DNA of 11,496 nt from assembly GCA_017632555.1 (NCBI GenBank), contig JAGBRF010000006.1, positions 1 through 11,496 on the forward strand, given 5' to 3'. Shown piece by piece: positions 1 through 7,623 of this stretch; positions within the stretch are counted from its first letter, which is position 1; every line of letters begins with the position of its first letter. Below the pieces are notes generated by a model, which was not told the origin of the DNA, searched no databases, and saw only the letters and a program-made list of their open reading frames with translations. The translations under genes and the position numbers were made by a program. This DNA is from Alphaproteobacteria bacterium (GTDB taxonomy: Bacteria; Pseudomonadota; Alphaproteobacteria; RF32; UBA3637).

Positions 1-1973
1 CGAATAGCCGTTTCGAAATCCAAATCTTCGGCGGCTTTTTTCATTTGTTTTTCCAATTTTTCGATATGCTTTTCAAATTCTTTTTCGGGGATTTGAATTG
101 TTTTTTCTTCAATTTCGGTGTTGGTATAATCCATGTCCGTCAAAGTGCTTAAAATATCCGGCACTTGTTTTTGAATAGTTTGCGGTACTATGCCATGCGC
201 TTCATTAAACGCCATTTGTTTTTCACGCCGGCGCTTTGTTTCCGATAAAGCACGTTCAATGGAATTTGTCATTTTATCAGCATATAAAATAACACGTCCG
301 TTGACGTTTCGGGCAGCGCGTCCGATTGTTTGAATTAAAGACGTTTCGGAACGTAAGAACCCCTCCTTATCCGCATCTAAAATAGCCACCAGGGCACATT
401 CCGGAATATCCAATCCTTCGCGAAGCAAGTTGATTCCGACCAACACATTGAATACGCCACTGCGCAAATCTTTGATAATTTGGATGCGTTCCAACGTGTC
501 AATGTCGGAATGCATATAACGAACTTTTATGCCGTTTTCCGCCAAATATTCCGTTAAATCTTCCGCCATTTTCTTTGTCAATGTTGTCACCAAAATACGT
601 TCGTTTCTTTTGGCACATTCCACACATTCACTTAATAAATCATCGACTTGGTTAAACACAGGGCGCACAAAACATTCCGGATCCAATAAACCGGTCGGGC
701 GAATGATTTGTTCGGTAAATACACCGGCTGTTTGTTTCATTTCCCATGGCCCCGGGGTTGCAGAAACAAAAATTGTTTGCGGGCGCATTTTGTCCCATTC
801 TTCAAATTTTAACGGACGGTTGTCCTTTGCACTTGGCAGACGGAAACCGTACTTGACCAAAGTATCTTTACGTGAAAAATCGCCTTTATACATAGCACCG
901 ATTTGCGGAACGGTGACATGGCTTTCGTCAATGAATAATAAAGCGTCAGGCGGTAAATATTCAAACAATGTCGGAGGCGCTTCGCCGGCTTTTCGACCGG
1001 TCAAATGGCGTGAATAATTTTCAATGCCTTTGCATGAGCCGGTGGCTTCCATCATTTCCAAATCAAAACGTGTTCTTTGTGCCAAACGTTGTTCTTCCAC
1101 CAACATATTGTTATCATGCAGGAAAGCCAAACGATCTTTTAATTCTTCCTTGATAGTTTTAATTGCTTGCGATAAAGCAGGGCGGGGCGTTACATAATGG
1201 CTGGCCGGATAAACAACAATTTCATTCAGTGCCAATTTTTCCTTGCCGGTCAAAGGATCAAATTCCGAAATGCTTTCCAATTCATCGCCAAAGAATGATA
1301 AACGCCAAGCCAAATCTTCATAATGGCTGGGGAAAATATCGACAATGTCCCCGTTGATACGGAAAGAACCGCGTTCCAAAACCATATTGTTTCGGGCGTA
1401 TTGTAAGTTTGTCAGGTGTCTTGATAAATCGGAAATGTCCATATTATCGCCGACTTTCAACGGAATTTTCATAGCCGAATAAGATTCAACGCTTCCCAAA
1501 CCGTAAATACAGGAAACGGACGAAACGATAATGACATCACGCCTTTCCAAAATGTTTCGAGTGGCGGAATGACGCATTCGGTCAATTTGTTCGTTGATTG
1601 CAGAATCTTTTTCAATGTAAGTATCTGTGCGCGGAATATATGCTTCCGGTTGATAATAATCATAATATGAAACAAAGTATTCAACCGCATTATCGGGGAA
1701 AAATGATTTCATTTCACCGTAAAGTTGCGCCGCCAAAGTTTTATTGTGTGCCAAAATCAAAGCCGGTCGATGTGATTGTTCAATGATTTTTGCCATTGTA
1801 AAAGTTTTACCCGAACCGGTAATGCCCAATAAAACTTGATTGCGTTCACCGTCTTGCAATCCGGATAACAGTTGCGCTATGGCTTCCGGTTGATCGCCGG
1901 CAGGCGCAAAAGGGCTGTTCAAATGAAATTCCGCCGGTGTTAAATTGGAACTTTTTTCATAAAGCGGAAACAT
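1..1973 (-). CDS. uvrB: UvrABC excinuclease subunit B (partial, C-terminus beyond left edge)
   Basis: UvrB is the damage-verifying helicase of nucleotide excision repair: loaded by UvrA, it opens the duplex and recruits UvrC. The visible part is 657 codons starting [10 protein letters not shown]. It shows Walker A GITGSGKT (residues 50-57), the beta-hairpin region [19 protein letters not shown], the family signature [16 protein letters not shown], the helicase motif IDESH, and the C-terminal helicase block [15 protein letters not shown] followed by QTIGRAARN. The last residues before the edge, [13 protein letters not shown], are the start of the C-terminal UVR domain that binds UvrC, so probably only a few tens of residues are missing. 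The start is ATG at 1971-1973 and overlaps the stop of the upstream membrane-protein gene by one base (TAATG), with only a weak Shine-Dalgarno, which suggests translational coupling. I saw no LexA-type site before the operon. Identification is secure. Confidence 0.97.
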   Translation of the reverse strand, partial: MFPLYEKSSNLTPAEFHLNSPFAPAGDQPEAIAQLLSGLQDGERNQVLLGITGSGKTFTMAKIIEQSHRPALILAHNKTLAAQLYGEMKSFFPDNAVEYFVSYYDYYQPEAYIPRTDTYIEKDSAINEQIDRMRHSATRNILERRDVIIVSSVSCIYGLGSVESYSAMKIPLKVGDNMDISDLSRHLTNLQYARNNMVLERGSFRINGDIVDIFPSHYEDLAWRLSFFGDELESISEFDPLTGKEKLALNEIVVYPASHYVTPRPALSQAIKTIKEELKDRLAFLHDNNMLVEEQRLAQRTRFDLEMMEATGSCKGIENYSRHLTGRKAGEAPPTLFEYLPPDALLFIDESHVTVPQIGAMYKGDFSRKDTLVKYGFRLPSAKDNRPLKFEEWDKMRPQTIFVSATPGPWEMKQTAGVFTEQIIRPTGLLDPECFVRPVFNQVDDLLSECVECAKRNERILVTTLTKKMAEDLTEYLAENGIKVRYMHSDIDTLERIQIIKDLRSGVFNVLVGINLLREGLDIPECALVAILDADKEGFLRSETSLIQTIGRAARNVNGRVILYADKMTNSIERALSETKRRREKQMAFNEAHGIVPQTIQKQVPDILSTLTDMDYTNTEIEEKTIQIPEKEFEKHIEKLEKQMKKAAEDLDFETAI

Positions 1974-3073
1974 TACTTTTTATTCTTGTCTTTGATATAC
2001 GTTGAAACGGTGTTGACAGAATCTTTCACATTACCGCTTACTTGTTGAATGGCATCTTTTGCATCACGGAACATTGTGCGATAAGGAACTTTGGCTCTGC
2101 CCCAATAGAACATATAATACATCGTGCAAAGGAAAAGCACCAAATCAAATCCCAACATTGCGTGAATACTTGAGTTTAAAACAACACCGATAAGTGCAAA
2201 GCCCAACATAACTTTGAATAAGAATTTGGATAATCCCGTAACATTCAAATTTCTGCGAACAATCCATGATGTGAAAAACAGAAAAGATGTCGGTTCGGGT
2301 TCGGGCATTCCGCGATGAATAAATTTGTTGATTGAAGAATAGATAAATTCAAAGTAATAATAGGTTGGCATAACAATGAACGCCATCCAATAACCTTTGA
2401 TAGCCAACAGAACAAAGAACAATCCCATTAAATATCCAAGCGGGGTAGAACCCGTTCTGCCCAATGATGCTTCCGGAACATATCTTTTGTAATGAATAAA
2501 GGTAATCAGTCCGGCTAAAATAATCATCGGATAATAACAAAATTCAACCGAATATGTAGCGGCCCTTGCCGTAACCAAAGGGAACAATGAAAATGCCAAA
2601 GATAATGTGCTTGTTTGAATGACCGTTGCACCGTTTAATTTGTCCATACGGGCATAAACAGCGATAAATCCGGCCCAAAGTAATGCCGTTAGGTACCTGT
2701 CATCAAACAATGGGAATATTCCGTTGAAAACCAAAGTGTCTTCCGGAATAAACATAACGGAAATCAGTGTTACGAAAAAATAAACCCAAAAACGATGTAC
2801 CTTTCCTTTGCGAATAGAGTACATGGACAAGGCGGCTGCGGCAATTAGAAACGGATAAAGCCCGAAAGTAAGATTTTTGAACGGAAAGCAGAAAATCGAA
2901 CTTGAAGCCTGCAACAAAATCCAACCCAATATGATTGAGGCGGTAACGGCTAAACCGGCTTTGTTGCTGGTGTCATGACCTTCCTGTGTGCGTTTGAAGT
3001 TCCCAATGTGCAAAAAGATTTTGCAGAAAAGCAATGTTGCCACGAAAGATAAGCAGAATAAGTAAAAACTCAT
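1973..3073 (-). CDS. Polytopic membrane protein, degenerate WecA/MraY-type phosphosugar transferase homolog
   Basis: 366 residues, mostly hydrophobic, with about nine to eleven membrane segments and a hydrophilic, lysine-rich C-terminal tail (about 326-366). I read it as a diverged member of glycosyltransferase family 4 (WecA/TagO/MraY), which moves a phosphosugar from a UDP-sugar to polyprenyl phosphate. Matches by eye: [10 protein letters not shown] (33-42) where the family has [13 protein letters not shown] (140-148) where it has [21 protein letters not shown] (200-213) where it has PA..FMGDxGS..LG; and FFTSWIVRR (266-274) near the HxH loop. The acidic residues needed for catalysis are absent: SIRKGK stands where DD is expected and GR replaces GD. 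If the homology is right, it is probably not an active transferase. The start at 3071-3073 has a strong AAAGGGGG Shine-Dalgarno. It lies 22 bases after infA and overlaps uvrB by one base. Homology is inference; membrane topology is clear. Confidence 0.6.
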   Translation of the reverse strand: MSFYLFCLSFVATLLFCKIFLHIGNFKRTQEGHDTSNKAGLAVTASIILGWILLQASSSIFCFPFKNLTFGLYPFLIAAAALSMYSIRKGKVHRFWVYFFVTLISVMFIPEDTLVFNGIFPLFDDRYLTALLWAGFIAVYARMDKLNGATVIQTSTLSLAFSLFPLVTARAATYSVEFCYYPMIILAGLITFIHYKRYVPEASLGRTGSTPLGYLMGLFFVLLAIKGYWMAFIVMPTYYYFEFIYSSINKFIHRGMPEPEPTSFLFFTSWIVRRNLNVTGLSKFLFKVMLGFALIGVVLNSSIHAMLGFDLVLFLCTMYYMFYWGRAKVPYRTMFRDAKDAIQQVSGNVKDSVNTVSTYIKDKNKK

Positions 3074-3095
3074 CTTATACCCCCTTTGATGTTGT

Positions 3096-3317
3096 CTAGG
3101 TCTTATGTCTGAAAGAAATACGACCCTTTGTTAAATCATACGGTGTCATTTCAATTTCGACTTTATCCCCCACCATGACGCGAATGCGGAATTTACGCAT
3201 TTTGCCGGCTGTGTGAGCCAAAATTTCATGTCCGTTTTCCAATTGAACACGGAACATGGCGTTGGGTAATTTTTCAACGACTGTTCCCGTAAATGTTAAA
3301 ACTTCTTCTATTTCCAT
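3096..3317 (-). CDS. infA: Translation initiation factor IF-1
   Basis: 73 residues, the normal IF-1 length: a single S1-like OB fold that binds the 30S A site and works with IF-2 and IF-3 in start-site selection. Diagnostic stretches are [20 protein letters not shown] (11-30), [11 protein letters not shown], and the nearly invariant [12 protein letters not shown] near the end. The ATG at 3315-3317 is preceded by GAAAGG (3326-3331) at a spacing of 8 bases. The stop is TAG, unlike the TAA used by most genes here; an in-frame TAA follows six codons later. It is first gene of a minus-strand transcript that continues into the membrane-protein gene and uvrB. A good promoter lies 38 bases upstream. 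Identification is secure. Confidence 0.97.
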   Translation of the reverse strand: MEIEEVLTFTGTVVEKLPNAMFRVQLENGHEILAHTAGKMRKFRIRVMVGDKVEIEMTPYDLTKGRISFRHKT

Positions 3318-3354
3318 ATAAAAAACCTTTCAAAAATAATAAATTATTTACGAT

Positions 3355-3383
3355 AATATACACGTTGTTTAAAGGTTATGCAA
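3355..3383 (-). promoter_or_regulatory. Sigma70-type promoter of infA
   Basis: On the minus strand, TTGCAT (3378-3383) and TATATT (3355-3360) are separated by exactly 17 bases. Transcription would start near 3348, giving a leader of about 30 bases that includes the infA Shine-Dalgarno. It sits in the 94-base gap between the M48 gene and infA, so infA, the membrane protein and uvrB can be transcribed without the M48 gene. I saw no convincing terminator for the M48 transcript in this gap, so read-through is also possible. Confidence 0.6.
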
Positions 3384-3411
3384 GGAAAAAATGAACGAAA
3401 GCAAGGTTTTA

Positions 3412-4722
3412 TTATTCTTTTTCGTTTAATGTGTCTTCAATGTCCGCCAATCGCATAGATTTAACGGTGTCTTTTTTCAAAGCTTCCTTGGTTTTGGGCA
3501 GTAATTTTTTGACTTCTTTATAGTTTCCCGTCAACATGGAATATTCAATTTTTGCGTAGTCCGCCAAAGCAAATTGATTGTTTTGTCCGTATGCTATGTG
3601 CAAAAAATACCATGCTTCCGGCATATATTTATCGCGTGCCGTAATGTAAAGCAAATGGTCAATGGCTTTTTCGCGATCTTCCGGTTTTCCCGTTTCCAAT
3701 AAAGCTTGTGCCAAAGCCATGCGAATTAAAGATGCCTTAGGCAATAATTTATATGCTTTTTTGTATGCTTCTATGGATTCGTCTATTCGTCCGGTTTCAA
3801 ATAAAATTTGTCCTTTCAATTCGTGAAAATACGGATTTTCGGGTTCGGCTTCTATCAATTTGTTTGTTTCTTCCAATGCTTCTTTTACTTTCGTTTCCTT
3901 GAAATCGGCAATTGCATTGGCGTAAATATCAGGCAAAGAGTTTCCTTTATAAACAACGCGTGTTTCTGACGGTAATTTCAGGAAAGCAAAAAGTTTAGCT
4001 TTAATCAAATCAAATTCGATATCTTCCTTTACCGGTTTGGCATCTTTGGACGCTTGTTCCAAAAAGCTTAAACGATCACGTGTCAAAGGGTGCGAACGCA
4101 AATAAGTCGGAATGTTATCAACCCGCAGGCGTTCTTCTTTTTCGATTTTCTTCATAACGTTATAAAGTCCTTTGACGGAAATGCCGACTTTTTTGGATAA
4201 ATCAACGGCTATACTGTCAGCGGCATTTTCTTCCGTTTGGCGATAGGAATTTAACAATGCCGTGGCCGAATTCATACCGCCCAACATAACGGCAATACCG
4301 ACATCACCTCTGCCGGAAGCAACAGCGGCAATTCCCCCCAACAATGTTGTAATAAAAGCGGTCGTTTGTGCTTTTTCCATTTCGTTTGTCAAACGAATCG
4401 TGTGTCCGCCGACAACGTGGCCTGTTTCATGGGCTAATACGCCGAAAAATTCATCACCATTGTCCGCTTGTATAATCAAACCTGCGTGAATATAAACGGT
4501 TGAACCACCGGCAACAAACGCATTTAATGATAAATCATTGATAAAAACAACTTGAACGGCATCATCATTCAAACCGGCAGTTTTGAACAGTTTTTTCACA
4601 CCCTTTAAGGCATATTGTTCCATTTGTGTGTCACGAATTACAGATAGGGTATTGCAAAAAGCTTTTGTTTGTGGCAAGATGGTGAGCAATATAAACAAAA
4701 TACAGTAAAGGAATTTTCTCAT
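3412..4722 (-). CDS. Periplasmic M48 family zinc metalloprotease with C-terminal TPR domain (BepA-like)
   Basis: 436 residues. An N-terminal Sec signal peptide (basic MRKF, hydrophobic core, likely cleavage around 20-24) sends it to the periplasm. The peptidase M48 domain has the zinc motif HETGH (98-102), the downstream third ligand E165 in EENAAD, and RSHPLTRDRL, whose H211 matches the extra histidine ligand of BepA that restrains activity. Residues about 265-420 are helical TPR-like repeats (for example ETGRIDESIEAYKKAYKLLP). In E. coli, BepA (YfgC) degrades or helps assemble stalled outer-membrane proteins such as LptD at the BAM complex; the same role is inferred here. The ATG at 4720-4722 has GGAGAA (4732-4737) at a 9-base spacing and a near-consensus promoter. 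The gene diverges from a lipoprotein gene whose start overlaps its own. The family call is firm; the substrate is unknown. Confidence 0.9.
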   Translation of the reverse strand: MRKFLYCILFILLTILPQTKAFCNTLSVIRDTQMEQYALKGVKKLFKTAGLNDDAVQVVFINDLSLNAFVAGGSTVYIHAGLIIQADNGDEFFGVLAHETGHVVGGHTIRLTNEMEKAQTTAFITTLLGGIAAVASGRGDVGIAVMLGGMNSATALLNSYRQTEENAADSIAVDLSKKVGISVKGLYNVMKKIEKEERLRVDNIPTYLRSHPLTRDRLSFLEQASKDAKPVKEDIEFDLIKAKLFAFLKLPSETRVVYKGNSLPDIYANAIADFKETKVKEALEETNKLIEAEPENPYFHELKGQILFETGRIDESIEAYKKAYKLLPKASLIRMALAQALLETGKPEDREKAIDHLLYITARDKYMPEAWYFLHIAYGQNNQFALADYAKIEYSMLTGNYKEVKKLLPKTKEALKKDTVKSMRLADIEDTLNEKE

Positions 4723-4723
4723 G
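4720..4723. other. Shared CATG: overlapping start codons of two divergent genes
   Basis: The palindrome CATG gives an ATG on each strand: minus 4722-4720 for the M48 protease, plus 4721-4723 for the lipoprotein. Both starts are backed by well-placed Shine-Dalgarno sequences: AAAGGA at 4707-4712 on the plus strand (8 bases from its ATG) and GGAGAA at 4737-4732 on the minus strand (9 bases). Each ribosome-binding site lies inside the opposite gene. An alternative lipoprotein start, GTG at 4763, would remove the overlap but has AGG directly abutting it, which is too close. Confidence 0.65.
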
Positions 4724-6025
4724 TGTTTACGTTCTCCGTTTTTTTCTGACTCACATCATAGGGTGTTTTGTCGGTTTCGTCAATGGGTTCTTTTATCCGC
4801 ATCTTTGATGTTGGTCGCTTGTTCGGGGCAATCGTTGTTTGAATCGCCACAAGTTGCGGGTATTATTTCTGTTCCCGATTCAAATATCGCCAAAAGCGGT
4901 ATAGCTATGTTGGAAAAAGGCGGAAATGCCGCCGATGCAATGGGCGCTATGTTGATGACGGGTGCCGTTGTTATGCCGTCCCGTATGGGATTGGGTGCCG
5001 GCGGTGTTTGTCAGATTTTGGATCCGTCAGAAGGTCGTGTAAAGACTTTGAATTTCTTGCCGCGTCCGATGTCGTTTGATAAAAAAATCGCAACACCCAG
5101 TATGGCGCGCGGTGTTTATGCTTTGCAAAACAAATACGGACATAAACCTTGGCGCGAAATTCTATCCGTTGCCAAAGAAAAAGCAGAAAAAGGAGTCGTT
5201 ATATCCGATTTATTGGCCACAGATATATTGAATTCCAGCAAATTAAACGCTACTTGGAAAAAATACAAAAAAGGTGATACGTTAAAGCAACCGGAATTGG
5301 CAAAGACGTTGAATACATTGGCTAATTCAGGTGCCGGCGTTTTGTATAACGGTCAGTTGGCCGAATCAATCGTGGCTCAAAGTGACCAAATTGTCAAAGA
5401 AGACTTAAAAGCTTTCAAAGCTTCCTTTATGGATTCAATTGACGTTTCGAAAAACGGAAAGAAAACATTTTTCCCAAATCCAACGGATTTATCATCAGAA
5501 GCATATATGATTTGGAAAAATGCTCAAAATGATAAAGCGGATCGTCAACAACAAGCAATTGAAGGTATGGAAAAATTAGAAAAGAATATATCAAAAAATT
5601 ACGAAAACGTTCACGGTATCGGTTTGATTGCTGCGGATAAATCCGGCTTGGTTATCAGTTGCGCTGTTTCCATGGGACAACCATTTGGTACGGGACAGTT
5701 GTTAAAGGAAGGATTCTTTTTGTCGGCCTCAATGCGTAAACGTGATACATTCCCTGTTTATGCAAACTTCCTTGAAACGAATCCGGACATAACAGATGTT
5801 GAAGCGGCCGTGGTCGGCGTTGGGGATTATGCGCTTGTTGACGGATTAAACGATTGGTCGTATCGTTTGAACGGAAAGTATTTATTGGATAATGTCGATG
5901 TATCTCAAAACAGATTAAACGATAAAGCTTCTTTTGCTTATGTCGAATGTGTAAGGGGTTATCCGAACCATGTCGGTTCATGCAGAGAAAAAGAAGGTTT
6001 TTATTTAGTGGAAGAAAAAGACTGA
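4721..6025 (+). CDS. Gamma-glutamyltransferase-like lipoprotein, apparently lacking the catalytic threonine
   Basis: 434 residues. A long basic N-terminus and hydrophobic stretch end in the lipobox LVAC (C34 lipidated), so it is a periplasm-facing lipoprotein. The body follows the gamma-glutamyltransferase (Ntn-hydrolase) fold: MLEKGGNAADAMGAML (63-78), MGLGAGGVCQILDP (89-102), GVYALQNKYGHKPWREIL (131-148), VLYNGQLAESIV (207-218) and FGTGQ (322-326). True enzymes are cut before a threonine in TTHxSVVDxxG. The ungapped alignment here gives GIGLIAADKSG (299-309), with glycine at the nucleophile position, and the length is below the usual 550-580. It is therefore probably a non-cleaving pseudoenzyme. 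From memory, similar lipoproteins occur in other alphaproteobacteria. I prefer the ATG at 4721 because of AAAGGA 8 bases upstream; GTG at 4763 is the alternative and gives a more typical signal peptide. Only a weak upstream promoter was seen. Confidence 0.75.
   Translation: MCLRSPFFSDSHHRVFCRFRQWVLLSASLMLVACSGQSLFESPQVAGIISVPDSNIAKSGIAMLEKGGNAADAMGAMLMTGAVVMPSRMGLGAGGVCQILDPSEGRVKTLNFLPRPMSFDKKIATPSMARGVYALQNKYGHKPWREILSVAKEKAEKGVVISDLLATDILNSSKLNATWKKYKKGDTLKQPELAKTLNTLANSGAGVLYNGQLAESIVAQSDQIVKEDLKAFKASFMDSIDVSKNGKKTFFPNPTDLSSEAYMIWKNAQNDKADRQQQAIEGMEKLEKNISKNYENVHGIGLIAADKSGLVISCAVSMGQPFGTGQLLKEGFFLSASMRKRDTFPVYANFLETNPDITDVEAAVVGVGDYALVDGLNDWSYRLNGKYLLDNVDVSQNRLNDKASFAYVECVRGYPNHVGSCREKEGFYLVEEKD
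4755..4783 (-). promoter_or_regulatory. Strong sigma70-type promoter of the M48 protease gene
   Basis: On the minus strand, TTGACG (4778-4783) and TATGAT (4755-4760) are separated by 17 bases; each matches the consensus at five of six positions. The predicted transcript starts near 4748, giving a leader of about 26 bases containing the GGAGAA ribosome-binding site. The promoter lies within the signal-peptide codons of the divergent lipoprotein gene, so the two transcription units interleave. Confidence 0.7.
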
Positions 6026-6053
6026 TTGACAAAAAAGTTCATTCTTTTATACT
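6026..6053 (+). promoter_or_regulatory. Sigma70-type promoter of the mlaD pair
   Basis: A perfect TTGACA (6026-6031) begins on the base after the lipoprotein stop codon, followed 16 bases later by TATACT (6048-6053). Transcription should start around 6060, leaving a leader of only about 13 bases that just includes the GAAGGA ribosome-binding site (6061-6066). The promoter separates the mlaD group from the lipoprotein gene. Confidence 0.65.
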
Positions 6054-6072
6054 GAATGGCGAAGGAACATAA

Positions 6073-6570
6073 ATGACGTTGAAAGAATTAAAAGGATTAT
6101 ACGAACAACAAAAAGAATTTTGGGCCGGTGTGATTATGGTCGCACTGTTGGTGTTTGTGTTGTCGCTTTCTTATAATCATAAATTGCATCAAGTGCCGTC
6201 AAATGGCATGGTTTTACACGCTACATACAGCAAAGCCGATGGTATAAATGTCGGTTCTGATGTGCGTTTGGCAGGTGTGAAAGTCGGTTATGTCGGAACG
6301 TCAAAGTTGGACGATTTTTATCGTGTGCAAATGTCTTTTGTGCTTTCGGAAAAGGTTGATTTGCCGTTAGATTCTGCCGCAATTATCGAAACAGACGGTT
6401 TGGTCGGCGGTAAATACATTGAATTATTGCCGGGTGGTGATGAAGAAATGATGCAATCGGGCGATCATTTTTTGTATACGCAAGATGTTTTATTGTTGAA
6501 CGAATTGTTGGAACGCTTTATCGATTGGATGCGTGATAAAAAAGGCGTTTCGGAAACACAAGACGATTAA
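6073..6570 (+). CDS. mlaD: MCE domain protein, MlaD-like lipid transport subunit (first copy)
   Basis: 165 residues: a short cytoplasmic start, one transmembrane helix (about 17-33) and a periplasmic MCE domain (about 46-122). Family features are ADGINVGSDVRLAGVKVGYV (55-74), LPLDSAAIIETDGLVGGKYI and the closing PGG. MlaD forms a hexameric ring on the periplasmic face of an MlaE/MlaF transporter and passes phospholipids between outer and inner membranes. The ATG at 6073 follows GAAGGA with a 6-base gap. A second MlaD-like gene begins 11 bases downstream, and no mlaE, mlaF, mlaC or mlaB gene is in the window. The domain call is firm. Whether this copy or the next is the canonical MlaD cannot be decided by eye, and the symbol is a family assignment. 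Confidence 0.85.
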   Translation: MTLKELKGLYEQQKEFWAGVIMVALLVFVLSLSYNHKLHQVPSNGMVLHATYSKADGINVGSDVRLAGVKVGYVGTSKLDDFYRVQMSFVLSEKVDLPLDSAAIIETDGLVGGKYIELLPGGDEEMMQSGDHFLYTQDVLLLNELLERFIDWMRDKKGVSETQDD

Positions 6571-6581
6571 AGGAGAATAAG

Positions 6582-7052
6582 ATGAAGAAAAATCCTATTG
6601 AAGCGGTTTTGGGAATTGGGGTTCTTGCCTTTGCTTTTTTGTTTTTGTTTTTTGCCGCCGGACACGTAAATGTGCGTCCCGTTGATGGTTATAAGTTAAA
6701 GGCTTATTTTACAAAAATCGGTGGTTTGGAAATGGGCGCTGATGTGCGTATAAATGGTATCAAGGTCGGTTCGGTTACCAAAATCGAATTAGAACCGGAA
6801 ACATACAGAGCTTTGATTGAATTGACAATAAAAGACAATATTCGTTTGCCGAAAGATACAAAAGCTTCTGTTGTTGATTCGGGGATTATGGGTGATAAAT
6901 ACATTCGGTTGGAACCGGGAAAAGATTCCCAAAAATTACCGGATTACAGTTATTTAACAAAAACAACCCCGTATAAATCGTTGGAAGATAATGTTCGTGA
7001 ATTTATTTTCCTTTCAACAAAAGATGATGTTCAAAAGGATGATGATAAATAA
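6582..7052 (+). CDS. mlaD: MCE domain protein, MlaD-like lipid transport subunit (second copy)
   Basis: 156 residues with an N-terminal transmembrane helix (about 8-26) almost at the start, then an MCE domain (about 36-113): KIGGLEMGADVRINGIKVGS (45-64), LPKDTKASVVDSGIMGDKYI (89-108) and EPGKD. The tail (about 114-156) is charged and ends in DDVQKDDDK. It is clearly paralogous to the gene 11 bases upstream but diverged, and it resembles standard alphaproteobacterial MlaD as much as or more than the first copy. The start is supported by AAAGGAG at 6569-6575, overlapping the previous stop, so the pair is co-translated. The next gene, a DUF2155 protein, starts one base after this stop. The two copies could build one mixed MCE ring or two different rings. 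Confidence 0.87.
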   Translation: MKKNPIEAVLGIGVLAFAFLFLFFAAGHVNVRPVDGYKLKAYFTKIGGLEMGADVRINGIKVGSVTKIELEPETYRALIELTIKDNIRLPKDTKASVVDSGIMGDKYIRLEPGKDSQKLPDYSYLTKTTPYKSLEDNVREFIFLSTKDDVQKDDDK

Positions 7053-7053
7053 A

Positions 7054-7578
7054 ATGAAAAAGGGTATTATAGCTTTTTTTGCTTTTATTTTTTCCGTGTC
7101 TGTTGCTTGTGCAACCGAAATACCAATGGGTATTGCTGTTTTGCGTGGCTTGGATAAAGTAACGGGACGGATAAGCACTTTTTCAATTCCGGTCGGTGAG
7201 GTCGGTGCTTTTGGTAAAACATTTATTGTTCCGGAAGCTTGTTATACGCATCCGCCGGAAGAATCCCCCGAAAATTCCGTATTTTTGTATGTTTTTGAAA
7301 AAAGCTTAAAAGGTGAAAATATTGAACTTTTCAAAGGTTGGATGTTTTCATCGGAACCGGCTTTATCTTCCATGGAACACCCCGTTTATGATATATGGTT
7401 GATTGAATGTAGGGGTGCAGAAGGCCCCGCCATTTTGAACAAACTGGACACATCTAAAACTTCCCATAAGGAACATTCGGAAGAGCCGGATGCAGTGCCC
7501 GTTGAAGATGTCTTGGTTCCAAAGGCCGAAGGCGATACCGGATTGGCTCCATCACAGGTGGAAATGGAAGAACTTTAA
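7054..7578 (+). CDS. DUF2155 domain exported protein
   Basis: 174 residues from the ATG at 7054, with a clean Sec signal peptide (KK n-region, hydrophobic core, likely cleavage after SVACA at residue 20). The mature part is a typical DUF2155 domain: LRGLDKVTGRISTFSIPVGE (30-49), FGKTFIVPEACYTHPPEESP (53-72) and KGWMFSSEPALSSMEHPVYD (94-113), ending in IWLIECR. Two cysteines, C63 and C119, sit where the family keeps them and may form a disulfide. The last ~50 residues are acidic, proline-containing and probably disordered. DUF2155 has no established biochemical function; it is widespread in alphaproteobacteria, often beside mlaD, so an envelope role is inferred. The reading frame is open back to 6991, but earlier starts would bury the signal peptide and overlap mlaD. 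The Shine-Dalgarno at 7035-7039 is rather distant (14 bases). Confidence 0.88.
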   Translation: MKKGIIAFFAFIFSVSVACATEIPMGIAVLRGLDKVTGRISTFSIPVGEVGAFGKTFIVPEACYTHPPEESPENSVFLYVFEKSLKGENIELFKGWMFSSEPALSSMEHPVYDIWLIECRGAEGPAILNKLDTSKTSHKEHSEEPDAVPVEDVLVPKAEGDTGLAPSQVEMEEL

Positions 7579-7594
7579 AAGTTAAAAGATTTCA

Positions 7595-7623
7595 TTGACA
7601 ATTTTTTCAAAATCAATTACATT
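7595..7623 (+). promoter_or_regulatory. Sigma70-type promoter of the yfgM-der operon
   Basis: A perfect TTGACA (7595-7600) is followed after 17 bases by TACATT (7618-7623). A second perfect TTGACA (7622-7627) overlaps that -10 element but has no properly spaced -10 of its own. The 81-base gap also contains the ribosome-binding site AAAGG (7647-7651), 8 bases before the ATG at 7660. No stable terminator hairpin for the upstream transcript is visible. Confidence 0.5.

Noticed and set aside
121..126. UAG reassigned to an amino acid, to explain the mutL TAG
   Set aside because: infA ends in TAG at the expected IF-1 length and the other genes end in TAA or TGA; one internal TAG is better explained by mutation or error. 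The placement here is nominal; the codon itself is at 11450-11452.
529..1786. Several plus-strand open frames (529-1017, 968-1153, 1163-1357, 1598-1786)
   Set aside because: They lie antisense to uvrB, whose minus-strand frame is open throughout and carries all family motifs; the antisense translations have no recognisable domain.
3394..3426. Possible terminator hairpin AACGAAAG...CTTTTTCGTT at the end of the M48 gene
   Set aside because: The arms match imperfectly, the loop is long and AT-rich, and no T-run follows the stem in the M48 direction.
4650..4695. Promoter for the lipoprotein gene (TTGTTT with TATAAA at 4690-4695)
   Set aside because: The spacing is 19 bases with a poor -35; too weak to list beside the four good promoters, although some promoter must lie in this area.
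5655..6032. Minus-strand open frame of 125 codons
   Set aside because: It is antisense to the conserved end of the gamma-glutamyltransferase-like gene and crosses its stop; no ribosome-binding site or domain supports it.
6991..7053. Extension of the DUF2155 protein to an ATG at 6991
   Set aside because: It would overlap mlaD by over 60 bases and put about 21 non-conserved residues before a textbook signal peptide that begins at the ATG at 7054.
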